Below, one piece after another: positions 7,508 through 14,913 of a stretch of 64,000 bases of DNA. The notes beneath the pieces are model-generated. The model had not been told where the DNA came from and ran no database searches. It was given only the letters and a program-made list of their open reading frames with translations. A program made the translations under genes and the position numbers. The stretch is taken from the NCBI GenBank assembly GCA_026702745.1, contig JAPPBT010000025.1, positions 1 through 64,000 of the forward strand, read 5' to 3'. How positions within the stretch are numbered: position 1 is the first letter of the stretch; the number at the start of each line of letters is the position of its first letter. This DNA is from Gemmatimonadota bacterium (lineage in GTDB: Bacteria > JAAXHH01).

Positions 7508-9442
7508 CTAATCTTCCAGTTCCATGGCGACGACCTCCCACTCCAGGTAGAGGTCTTCCAGTTCCTGCCGGGCGCGCGCATAAGCGCTGCCGACCCGTTC
7601 GACCTGCTCCCGGTCGGAGAAGGTCCCCTCCTCGCCGAGGTCGCCCTCGAGGCGGGCGATCTCCGCCTCCTTCTTCCGGATGGCCTCTTCCAGCGCCTCG
7701 GCCATCATCCGCTGCTCCTTGCGTTCCTTCTTACGGGGATCGTAGGCCGCCCCGGTCGCCCCGCCAGTCGTCCCGTCAGCCGCCCCGGCCTTTCGACGCG
7801 GTTTCTTCTCCTTCGCCCGCGCAGCGGCGAGGCGCTGCTCCTCCTTGTAGGCTCGGTACTCCGAGTAGGTGCCTTCCCAGTGGCGGACGCCTTCCTGTTC
7901 GAAGATCAGCAGCGCGCCGACCATCTGGTCGAGGAAATACCGGTCGTGGGACGCCACCATGAGCGTGCCGGGGTAGTCGGCCAGGGCCTGTTCGAGGGCC
8001 TGCCTGGAGAGGATATCCAGGTGGTTGGTCGGCTCGTCGAGGACCAGGAAGTTCGGCTCCTCCAGGATCAGCTTGGCCAGCGCCAGGCGCCCCTGCTCCC
8101 CTCCGCTCAGCAGGTTCACCTGCTTGAAGACATCGTCTCCCCGGAAGAGGAACCGGCCGAGGAGGTTGCGCACGGTGCCTTCGTTCATGCCCGGCCTGAC
8201 CGACCAGAGTTCGTTCAGTACGGACCGGTCGCCCGTGAGGCTGGCCCGTTCCTGGTCGTAGTAGCCGATGTCCACGCCCGTACCCAGGCGGATGCTTCCG
8301 GACGAAGGCGTCTCCTGACCCACGATCATGCGGAGCAGCGTGGTCTTGCCCGCGCCGTTGTATCCGATCAGGCCTACACGGTCGCCCAGGTGCTGGGTGA
8401 AGTGCAGCTCCGAGAACAGCGTCCGCGTACCGTAGCTTTTGGATACGTCGTCGAGCGCGAGTACGTCCCGCCCGCTGCGCTTCATCGCCCCGAAGTTCAG
8501 AGAGGCCGTCCGGTGCTTCGTCCGCGGCTTCTCGAGGCGCTCCAGGCGCGCCAGGTGGCTCCGCCTTCCCTGGGCCTGCTTGGTCTTGACGCCCTCGATG
8601 GTCCGGCGAATGAACTCTTCCCGCTCCTGGATGAAGGCCTGCTGCTGGTCGTAGGCGCGCTGCCGCGCCTTGAGGCGTTCGGCCTTGACCTCCATGGCCC
8701 GGGTGTAATTGCCCGGGAAGTTCTGCAGACCCAGGTCTTCCAGTTCGGCGATCCGGTTCACGGTCCGGTCGAGGAAGTAGCGGTCGTGGGAAACGAGCAG
8801 GATGGCCGCCGGGTGGTCGGTGATGTACTCTTCCAGCCATTCCGTCGCGGCCACGTCCAGGTGGCTTTCCGGCTCGTCCAGCAGCAGCAGGTCCGCGTCC
8901 CCCAGCAGCAGCTTGCCCAGGCGCAGGCGCGTCTTCTGCCCGCCGCTGAGCACGTTGACCGGCAGGGGCAGGTCTTCCTCCTTGAAACCCAGCCCGTGAA
9001 GCACGGTCTTTGCGCGATGCGGGTAGGTGTAACCGCCGGCCCGTTCGAACTCTTCCGTCAGCCGGCCATACAGTCCGAGGCGTCGCTCGGACTCTTCCGC
9101 GTCGCCCTTTGCCTTCTCCAGCGCCGCTTCAGCCGTGCGCAGCTGCTTTTCCAGTGCGTGAATGCGCTCGAAGCTGCTCAGCGCCTCGTCCAGGACCGAG
9201 TTGGTGGCGGTCAGGTGCGCGTCCTGGGTCAGGTAGCCGGTCCGGAGGTCCCGACGGCGGGAGATCTCCCCCTCGTCCGGCGACAGGTCGCCGGTGATGA
9301 GCTGCAGCATGGTCGTCTTGCCGGTCCCGTTGGAACCGATCAGGCCCACGTGCTGGCCGGGGTCAATGCCCCAGCTGATGCCCTGCAGGACACATTGCGC
9401 GCCGTAGTATTTCGTGACTTTGTGGAAGGATACGAGCGGCAT
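7508..9442 (-). CDS. ABC-F family ATPase (Uup/EttA-like, ribosome-associated)
   Basis: A 644-residue soluble duplicated ATPase with two nucleotide-binding domains and no membrane segments. Domain 1: Walker A GSNGTGKTT, signature LSGGQKTRLRL, Walker B LLLLDEPESHLD. Domain 2: GYNGAGKTT, LLSGGEQGRLAL, FLVLDEPTNHLD. The charged helical linker between them (around residues 240-320) corresponds to the P-site tRNA interaction motif region. A C-terminal coiled coil (about residues 560-640) resembles Uup. ABC-F proteins act on ribosomes or in DNA/translation stress. Domain 1 carries ESHLD where TNHLD is usual, a small deviation. It heads the ABC-F-ypdA-DCC minus-strand operon. Confidence 0.93.
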   Translation of the reverse strand: MPLVSFHKVTKYYGAQCVLQGISWGIDPGQHVGLIGSNGTGKTTMLQLITGDLSPDEGEISRRRDLRTGYLTQDAHLTATNSVLDEALSSFERIHALEKQLRTAEAALEKAKGDAEESERRLGLYGRLTEEFERAGGYTYPHRAKTVLHGLGFKEEDLPLPVNVLSGGQKTRLRLGKLLLGDADLLLLDEPESHLDVAATEWLEEYITDHPAAILLVSHDRYFLDRTVNRIAELEDLGLQNFPGNYTRAMEVKAERLKARQRAYDQQQAFIQEREEFIRRTIEGVKTKQAQGRRSHLARLERLEKPRTKHRTASLNFGAMKRSGRDVLALDDVSKSYGTRTLFSELHFTQHLGDRVGLIGYNGAGKTTLLRMIVGQETPSSGSIRLGTGVDIGYYDQERASLTGDRSVLNELWSVRPGMNEGTVRNLLGRFLFRGDDVFKQVNLLSGGEQGRLALAKLILEEPNFLVLDEPTNHLDILSRQALEQALADYPGTLMVASHDRYFLDQMVGALLIFEQEGVRHWEGTYSEYRAYKEEQRLAAARAKEKKPRRKAGAADGTTGGATGAAYDPRKKERKEQRMMAEALEEAIRKKEAEIARLEGDLGEEGTFSDREQVERVGSAYARARQELEDLYLEWEVVAMELED

Positions 9443-9581
9443 GGGTCAGATCGTGATTGAGAAAGTTGTAGTTGCCGAAGGAATGCTCGCGGAAGTCGCG
9501 TCCGCGGAAATCGCTTTGATGGAAATCGAGATCACGGTAGTCGCTTCGATGAAAGTCGCGTCCGCGGTATGCATACGAGTA
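9443..9581 (-). pseudogene. Possible remnant of a pentapeptide-repeat reading frame
   Basis: On the minus strand one frame between a TAA (9582-9584) and the ABC-F start reads RDFHRSDYRDLDFHQSDF, then RGRDFREHSFGNYNFLNHDL. An aromatic residue or Leu occurs every five residues, as in pentapeptide-repeat proteins. The DNA is internally repetitive (two copies of GTCGCGTCCGCGG). No in-frame start codon exists, and a terminator hairpin lies immediately upstream. It is therefore either a gene relic or a chance product of repetitive DNA. The rest of the 9443-9804 gap, apart from the hairpin, shows nothing recognisable. Confidence 0.3.
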
Positions 9582-9585
9582 TTAC

Positions 9586-9625
9586 AAAAAAACCATGGAA
9601 GGCTGGCAGAAAGCTTCCATGGTTT
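9586..9625 (-). terminator. Rho-independent terminator (minus strand)
   Basis: Perfect 12-base inverted repeat, AAACCATGGAAG (9590-9601) and CTTCCATGGTTT (9614-9625), with a 12-base loop. The run of A at 9586-9592 becomes a U-tract in the minus-strand transcript. It would end transcripts from the 9805-10125 gene before the ABC-F gene. Confidence 0.85.
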
Positions 9626-9804
9626 CGTCGAGTGGGATGCACTCAGTCCGGCATTTTGTATGCGTAAGACCCGGTCAGGCACGGCCTGTCCAGGCAGTCC
9701 AGGCACATATGGACCGGGGAAGTCTTTGAAAGGATGCCGACAGGCCGGGGCGGCCCCTGGGAAGTGAGCGGGTTCCGCCGGGTCGGATCAGGCAGGCCCG
9801 TGAT

Positions 9805-10125
9805 TCAGACAGCGGCTTCCTGGGCAGTGACTTCTCCGTCCGCGTACCATTCCACGAAGTTGTAGACCCCCTTGCGGATGATCCCGCGGGGATTCCCGTG
9901 TATGTCCACCCGGTCGCTGCGCACCGTGACAATCTTGGAACGGGTATCGATCTCTTCGTCCGGCACGATGACCCGGGCCACGAAGAACTTGCCGTCCTGC
10001 TCGCAGACGCCGAATTCCATGTTCTTGCTGTTCAGATCCTGAACGCAGAACTCGATGGCTTCACGCTTTTCGAATTCGCCTGTTACCTGAATGTATTCGC
10101 CCTCGGTGGGTCCCAGTAGCTGCAT
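9805..10125 (-). CDS. Uncharacterised 106-residue soluble protein
   Basis: I do not recognise the family. The ATG-started frame encodes 106 residues with no signal peptide or membrane segment. It looks beta-rich (YIQVTGEFEKREAIEFCVQDL, MEFGVCEQDGKFFVARVIV) and has two cysteines. Acidic and basic residues are balanced and codon use matches neighbouring genes, which supports real coding. A good terminator lies 180 bases downstream. It sits 76 bases after the enoyl-CoA hydratase stop on the same strand and may be cotranscribed with it. Confidence 0.6.
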   Translation of the reverse strand: MQLLGPTEGEYIQVTGEFEKREAIEFCVQDLNSKNMEFGVCEQDGKFFVARVIVPDEEIDTRSKIVTVRSDRVDIHGNPRGIIRKGVYNFVEWYADGEVTAQEAAV

Positions 10126-10201
10126 ACGATCGCTCTCTTCCTGCCGCGTGCCATGGTTACCGATGAAATCCAGGTCGCTTATTGAGTGCGCACGCCTCGA
10201 C

Positions 10202-10981
10202 TCAGCGACCCCGGAATGCCGCGGGACGTTTCTCGAGAAACGCCGCGATGCCTTCCGCCTTGTCCTCTGAGGAGCTCACCGCTCCGAATTCCCGGGCTTC
10301 AAGCGCCAGGGCTTCGTCCAGCCCCTGGTCCAGCCCTTCGTTGACGCAGGTCTTGATGGAAGCCAGCGCCACGCCGCCTTTTGCGGCCATGCGCCCGGCC
10401 AGTTCCCCGACCGTATCCATCAACTTCTCCGGCGCCGTAACGCGATTGACGAGTCCGAGGCGATGGGCCTCGGCGGCATCGAACATATCGCCCGTCAACA
10501 TCAACTCGAGGGCCCGTCCCCGACCGATGAGTCGCGGCAACCGTTGCGTGCCGCCCCATCCCGGGACCAGGCCGAGGTTGATTTCCGGCTGGCCGAACCG
10601 GGCTTTCTCCGAGGCGTAACGCAGGTCGCACGCCATGGCCAGTTCGCATCCGCCTCCGAGCGCCACCCCGTTCACGGCGGCAATGACCGGCAATCTGAAT
10701 CCTTCGATCCGCCGGAAGAGGCGATGCCAGCGATGGGTCATTTCCTCGGCGTCCGAACCCGACAGCCGCTGCAGTTCCCGGATGTCGGCCCCGGCGGCAA
10801 AAGCCCGGTCGCCGCTACCCGTGAGCACGACCACGGAAGCGTCCGGGTCGCCGTCTAACTGGTCGAGCGCTTCACCGAGTTCACGTCCGACCTGGGCGCT
10901 GAGCACGTTCAGGGGAGGATGGTCGATCGTGATCGTGACCACCCCGCCGTCCTGCTCAATGAGGATCTGCTCAAACGACAT
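10202..10981 (-). CDS. Enoyl-CoA hydratase/isomerase family protein
   Basis: A crotonase-fold enzyme, probably hydrating enoyl-CoA in fatty- or amino-acid breakdown. The start at 10981 gives MSFEQILIEQDGG and has AAGGCG just upstream. A longer frame to 11044 adds unlikely residues. Family marks: DHPPLNVLSAQ, AFAAGADIREL (oxyanion-hole AGADI), and ALGGGCELAMACDLRYA, with the second catalytic-type acid in QPEINLGLVPGWGGTQRLPRL, as in active hydratases. At 259 residues it is typical. A strong promoter at 11077-11105 points at this gene. Confidence 0.92.
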   Translation of the reverse strand: MSFEQILIEQDGGVVTITIDHPPLNVLSAQVGRELGEALDQLDGDPDASVVVLTGSGDRAFAAGADIRELQRLSGSDAEEMTHRWHRLFRRIEGFRLPVIAAVNGVALGGGCELAMACDLRYASEKARFGQPEINLGLVPGWGGTQRLPRLIGRGRALELMLTGDMFDAAEAHRLGLVNRVTAPEKLMDTVGELAGRMAAKGGVALASIKTCVNEGLDQGLDEALALEAREFGAVSSSEDKAEGIAAFLEKRPAAFRGR

Positions 10982-11076
10982 GCAAGCGCCTTGTCGACGT
11001 GCCTGAAAATAACCCATACAACCGGGACGATTCTCTTGGAACACGGCCCGGTTTTCGCAGAAAGCGCGAACAGTTT

Positions 11077-11105
11077 AAGATAATGTATTTACGTCACTTC
11101 GTCAA
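11077..11105 (-). promoter_or_regulatory. Sigma70-type promoter for the enoyl-CoA hydratase gene
   Basis: Minus strand TTGACG (11100-11105), 17-base spacer, TATCTT (11077-11082). It lies about 95 bases upstream of the hydratase ATG in a locally AT-rich stretch. Confidence 0.7.
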
Positions 11106-11121
11106 TAGGAAAGTGAAAAAT

Positions 11122-11139
11122 TGTAACACGTTTGTCACA
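11122..11139. promoter_or_regulatory. Imperfect palindrome upstream of the -35 box (candidate operator)
   Basis: TGTAACACGTTTGTCACA is an 18-base interrupted palindrome (6 of 8 positions match) placed 16 bases upstream of the -35 hexamer. The TGT...ACA ends resemble CRP/TetR-type operators. The cognate regulator is unknown. Confidence 0.4.
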
Positions 11140-11207
11140 GAATTGCGAGGGGACTTCGAAGGAGTTTTCGCGGATAGCTGCGGACCGGAATCGTGCTGAA
11201 CCGAACC

Positions 11208-11308
11208 CTATTCCCGGTCCCGCGCGTCGACGGTCCACTGCGCCTTACGGTGGTTGCCGTTCGTTATCTCGCGCGCTATTCCCGGTTCCGCGCGTCGACG
11301 GTCCACTG
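11208..11308. repeat. 33-base direct repeat duplicating the 3' end of the adjacent PLP-enzyme gene
   Basis: Bases 11208-11240 and 11276-11308 match at 32 of 33 positions, offset by 68. The second copy holds the last codons and TAG of the 11276-12376 gene (QWTVDARNRE then stop). The first encodes QWTVDARDRE with its own TAG, so an extra copy of the gene end lies downstream of the real one. Confidence 0.9.
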
Positions 11309-12376
11309 TTCGCGGCAGAGGCCGTCGCCGTCGATCACGTAGACCTGGCGATGCAGCGCGGTACAGGGGCATACGTGGGTGGGGAAGACGTATATAGGGT
11401 CGCCGACTGACTGGCCGGAACTGTCCGGGCAGTCCATGATCCAGTGTTCCTCGTTGTGCAGCCCGGGTTCGGCACCGGGAAGGTTCCAGGGGATGCCGCG
11501 CTGCCCGGCCGGATCCGAGGCGATGGACTTGTTGCCCAGGTCGAGGGTCACGCGCGTCGGCGTGGGAACGCTGATGATGCGGCTGAGTAGCAGGGCCGCG
11601 GCTTCGAAGGGCAGGTCGGGGAAGCGGCTGCTGTACCCCCAGTCCCAGAACACAGAAGTACCGGGCGAGGGTTCCACGTCTTCGGCCGGGGCATAGCACG
11701 GGAAAGATATGGAACCGCCCATGACCCGCCGCGGCACGGGCAGGCCCCGGGACTCCAGCCGGGCCTGAAAAGCGCGCACCTGGTCCAGTGCGGCGCCGCA
11801 GGCCTGCCGGCGTTCCTCGAGGTCCGCCTGGTGGTTATGGCCGTCATAGCCGTGCAGGCCGCCGGGCGTGATGCCGGGCAGGCGGTCGAGCAGCGCGTAG
11901 AGTTCGAGCGCTTCCGGCCCGGCCGCGATACCGGTGCGGTGCTGGCCCACGTCGAAGTCCAGCAGCACGTCGATGGTTACGCCTGCGCCATCCGCCGCCG
12001 CCGACAGCGCCTCGGCCGCGCCCGCATCATCCACCATGCTGCGGAAGGTCGTACCGGGATGACGACCGGCGAGGTCGACCAGGCGTCCAATGTTGGGCCC
12101 GATCATCTGGTAGGCGATGAAGACGTCCTCCACGCCCATTTCCGCCAGCATCCGCGCCTCGTAGATCGTGGCGCACTTGAACCTGTCGATCCCGGCCGCG
12201 CGCTGCATCTCGATGACGGCCCGCATCTTGTGGGTCTTTATGTGGGGACGGAGGCGTTCGGGGCCGCCCGCGATCTCCAGGGTCCGGTCGATGTTCTCCT
12301 TGAGCCGCTCCCGGTAGACCAGCATGGATGGGCTGGGAATCTCATCGACGTTGATTACGTGGTATCGGGGATCCAT
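11276..12376 (-). CDS. DSD1/D-threonine-aldolase-type PLP enzyme (alanine racemase fold), copy 2
   Basis: A fold-type III PLP enzyme acting on D-amino acids (D-serine/D-threo-3-hydroxyaspartate dehydratase or D-threonine aldolase group). The start at 12376 (MDPRYHVINVDEIPSPSMLVY) has AGGAG upstream, overlapping the end of the preceding gene; the longer frame adds 36 unlikely residues. The PLP lysine is in RPHIKTHK. The C-terminal PTHVCPCTAL has the His-x-Cys pattern that binds the divalent metal in this family. 366 residues. It follows its paralogue by eight bases, so the pair is one operon. The two differ strongly in sequence, so they probably have different substrates. Confidence 0.85.
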   Translation of the reverse strand: MDPRYHVINVDEIPSPSMLVYRERLKENIDRTLEIAGGPERLRPHIKTHKMRAVIEMQRAAGIDRFKCATIYEARMLAEMGVEDVFIAYQMIGPNIGRLVDLAGRHPGTTFRSMVDDAGAAEALSAAADGAGVTIDVLLDFDVGQHRTGIAAGPEALELYALLDRLPGITPGGLHGYDGHNHQADLEERRQACGAALDQVRAFQARLESRGLPVPRRVMGGSISFPCYAPAEDVEPSPGTSVFWDWGYSSRFPDLPFEAAALLLSRIISVPTPTRVTLDLGNKSIASDPAGQRGIPWNLPGAEPGLHNEEHWIMDCPDSSGQSVGDPIYVFPTHVCPCTALHRQVYVIDGDGLCREQWTVDARNRE

Positions 12377-12384
12377 AGTTGCTC

Positions 12385-13473
12385 CTACTGTAGTTTTCCG
12401 CGCGCCGCGATGTCCCACACGGACTCGACCGTACCGTCGCGCACGCCGTAGAACCGGTCGTGGAGGTTGATGGTCGTGCAGCAATGGCTCGGGACGATGT
12501 GGAACTTGTCGCCAGGCCGCAAGATACAGGACGCGCCGGGCAGCTCGATTTTGACGTGTTCTTCGGACTGGCGCAGGATGGATGCGCCTTCCACGCCGCG
12601 GACGGACTGCAGCCCCATGTCGTTTGTCATGGTCTTCAGGCCCGCGTCGGCGACGGCGAGTTCGTCGCCGGGCCGGCTGACGATCGTGGCGTAGACCGTA
12701 AGCGCGCAGTCGAATTCGGGGATGCGTTGCTGGTAGGTGCCGTCCATCAGGATGTAGGATCCCGCCTGCACTTCGTTCACTCCCGGAAACGTCCCGGTGA
12801 CCTTGTACGTCCCCGTGCCGCCGCCGCTGACCAGGTCCACGGCCAGCCCCCGCTCACGGATGTAGTCGGCGGTCTGGGTGAGCATGGTCATGGACGCCCG
12901 ACAGCCGGCGTACCGTTCCTCGTCGTTCGGGTTGCCGATGATGTGGCCCTCGTAACCCATCACCCCGCGGAAGACGACACCGGGATGCCGGTCGATGGCC
13001 TGTGCGAGTTGCCAGGCGGGTTCGCCGGGCGGCACGCCGCAGCGCTCCATGCCCACATCGACTTCGATGATCATGTTCACCCGGGTGCCGGCGGCCTGCG
13101 CCGCGTCGGAGATCTCCCGTACGTTTGCTTCATGGTCCGAGGCGACGATGACGTCCGAATGGCGTGCGAGGGCGACGAGGCGGTCGATCTTGACGCGTCC
13201 GACGACCTGGTTGGCCACCAGAATGTCGCGAATGCCCGCCGCGGCCATGACCTCGGCCTCGCCCAGCTTGGCGCAGGTGACGCCCCGGGCGCCGGCCTCG
13301 ATCTGCCGGTGTGCCAGGACCGGCGTCTTGTGTGTCTTGGTGTGGGGCCGCAAGTAGGCGTCCTTGTCGGCGAAGAACGCCGCCATGCGGGCGATGTTGC
13401 CTTCCATCCGATCCAGGTCGATCACCAGGGCCGGGGTGTCGATGTCCTCGATCGGACTGCCGGGACGGGCCAT
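12385..13473 (-). CDS. DSD1/D-threonine-aldolase-type PLP enzyme (alanine racemase fold), copy 1
   Basis: The paralogue of the next gene, 362 residues. It starts MARPGSPIEDIDTPALVIDLDRMEGNI, the usual N terminus for this group. The PLP lysine is in RPHTKTHK. SGGGTGTYK forms the phosphate-binding loop, and PSHCCTTINLHDRFYGV near the C terminus holds the metal-binding His and Cys. Members cleave D-threonine to glycine and acetaldehyde or dehydrate D-serine-like substrates. The surroundings (Gfo/Idh/MocA enzyme, MFS transporter) suggest a catabolic cluster, but the substrate is not evident. Confidence 0.87.
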   Translation of the reverse strand: MARPGSPIEDIDTPALVIDLDRMEGNIARMAAFFADKDAYLRPHTKTHKTPVLAHRQIEAGARGVTCAKLGEAEVMAAAGIRDILVANQVVGRVKIDRLVALARHSDVIVASDHEANVREISDAAQAAGTRVNMIIEVDVGMERCGVPPGEPAWQLAQAIDRHPGVVFRGVMGYEGHIIGNPNDEERYAGCRASMTMLTQTADYIRERGLAVDLVSGGGTGTYKVTGTFPGVNEVQAGSYILMDGTYQQRIPEFDCALTVYATIVSRPGDELAVADAGLKTMTNDMGLQSVRGVEGASILRQSEEHVKIELPGASCILRPGDKFHIVPSHCCTTINLHDRFYGVRDGTVESVWDIAARGKLQ

Positions 13474-13520
13474 GAGACGTACTCCAGATTTCTCGACAGA
13501 TGCGAGCCGCTAAGCGTAGT

Positions 13521-13584
13521 GTATTGTCAAAGTATAGCCGCCCGCGCCTGCAACTTTGCGTATTGTCAAAGTATAGCCGCCCGC
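13521..13584. repeat. 25-base direct repeat, period 39, in an intergenic gap
   Basis: Two perfect copies (13521-13545 and 13560-13584) beginning GTATTGTCAAAGTATAGCC. On the minus strand each unit contains TATACT followed by TTGACA, promoter-like hexamers in the wrong order. No properly spaced promoter results. They lie between the Gfo/Idh/MocA stop and the PLP-enzyme start. Confidence 0.9.
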
Positions 13585-13635
13585 ACCGGTCAGGTACAGC
13601 GTAAACTATCCCTGGCTGAGACCGCCAACCGCCGT

Positions 13636-14793
13636 TCAGCGCTCCGGAGGTTCCGAGTACCAATCCCTCGAATCCGGGACAGGCAGGGAACTGCCGTTTT
13701 CGGCGATGGACTGCTGGCTGACGAGACCGGGCAGGGTCATGTCCATGGCCTCGTGCAGGCCGATGGACGGCTTGCGCAGGCCTTCCGCGGCTTCGATGAA
13801 CTCAACCAGTTCGTGGTAGTCGCTCCCGCCGTGCCCGGCGCCTTTCGCGGCCGCCGCCCCCATCCAGTCGGGCAGGAACTCCTCTTCGAGCTCGTGAAGG
13901 TCCATCCACGTGTTCTCGTCCACGCAGCGGGACTTGAGCCAGACGCGGTACGCCTGTCCCTTGCCCCGGGCCGATTCGTAACAGCCGTCGGTCCCCTGGA
14001 GCTGGTAGTTGGTCAGCGCGTGGGGCCGGTCGGAGGTAAGGTCCATGCGGATCTTGGCCAGGCCGCCGCCCGCCATCTTGCAGAGCATGACGCTCGTGTC
14101 CTGGGCGTAGGCCCTGCCCTCCGTGTCCAGGTAGTGGTGGCCGCTGCCGTGACAGGTCACGTACGCCACGCGGTCGTCGAACCACTGGAGGATGGGCCCC
14201 AGACTGTGGGTCCCGTAGGTGATGCCGTCGATGCCCGACTGCCAGTGGCGGCGCCAGACCTGTTCGGGCGGCAGTCCCCGGGCCGCCAGGCGTTGCTCGT
14301 CGTATCCCTTGAGCTCGTGAAGGTATTCTCCCTCGGCGTAGTAGGGCGTGCCGAAATGCCCCGCCTTGACGAGCGCCTTCACCAGCACGTTCTCGCGGAT
14401 GTAGGTGTAGTTTTCGCCCATCATGTATACGCGTCCGGAGGACTGGGCCGCCCGGACGATCGCCCGGCACTCCTCGACCGAAACCGCCGCCGGGACCTCG
14501 CTGAATACGTGCCGTCCCCGGTCCAGCGCGGCGATGGCCTGCGGCGCATGAAGCGGCATGGGGGTGGCGATGATCACGCCGTCTAGGTCGGACCGTTCGA
14601 GCATTTCATCGTAGTCGGTGTACTGCTCCGAAGCGCCCAGCAGCTCCGCGGTGGCGGGCAGCGCGCCGGCGTCGATGTCGCACACGGCGTGGACGCGCAC
14701 ACGGGGGAGGGCGTCGCAGGCGGCGCGGAAGCTCATGCCCCGTCCGCATGCCCCGGCGATGCCCAGGTGGAACTGTTCCCGAGTTTTGTTCAT
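13636..14793 (-). CDS. Gfo/Idh/MocA family oxidoreductase
   Basis: A predicted NAD(P)-dependent sugar or cyclitol dehydrogenase, 385 residues from the ATG at 14793. The earlier ATG at 14823 adds ten residues. The Rossmann start is HLGIAGACGRGMSFRAA, less canonical than GxGxxG. ATPMPLHAPQAIAALDRGRHVFSEVPAAVSVEECR follows, equivalent to the EKP motif but with EVP, so the usual lysine is replaced. A GSDYHELVEFIEA segment lies near the C terminus. It sits 120 bases after the MFS transporter gene on the same strand. The altered EKP motif raises the chance that the chemistry differs from classical dehydrogenation. Confidence 0.85.
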   Translation of the reverse strand: MNKTREQFHLGIAGACGRGMSFRAACDALPRVRVHAVCDIDAGALPATAELLGASEQYTDYDEMLERSDLDGVIIATPMPLHAPQAIAALDRGRHVFSEVPAAVSVEECRAIVRAAQSSGRVYMMGENYTYIRENVLVKALVKAGHFGTPYYAEGEYLHELKGYDEQRLAARGLPPEQVWRRHWQSGIDGITYGTHSLGPILQWFDDRVAYVTCHGSGHHYLDTEGRAYAQDTSVMLCKMAGGGLAKIRMDLTSDRPHALTNYQLQGTDGCYESARGKGQAYRVWLKSRCVDENTWMDLHELEEEFLPDWMGAAAAKGAGHGGSDYHELVEFIEAAEGLRKPSIGLHEAMDMTLPGLVSQQSIAENGSSLPVPDSRDWYSEPPER

Positions 14794-14913
14794 AGTCGAA
14801 CTCTTCCATGGCCGGCTGGTCAACCCGGTTCATCCACGCCGGCGGCGCGTCACAACCGTGGATTCGGCCGTCGCATCGGGGGACGTCGTCAGCTCGTTAC
14901 ACCATCCTGCATA

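Noticed and set aside
7475-9460. Long open frame (661 codons) opposite the ABC-F gene
   Set aside because: It mirrors the ABC-F coding frame in GC-rich DNA, has low-complexity Leu/Arg/Gly text, no domain and no ribosome site. The opposite strand is clearly the gene.
13521-13584. Direct repeats as a promoter
   Set aside because: TTGACA and TATACT occur, but the order and spacing (27 bases, or reversed) do not form a sigma70 promoter.
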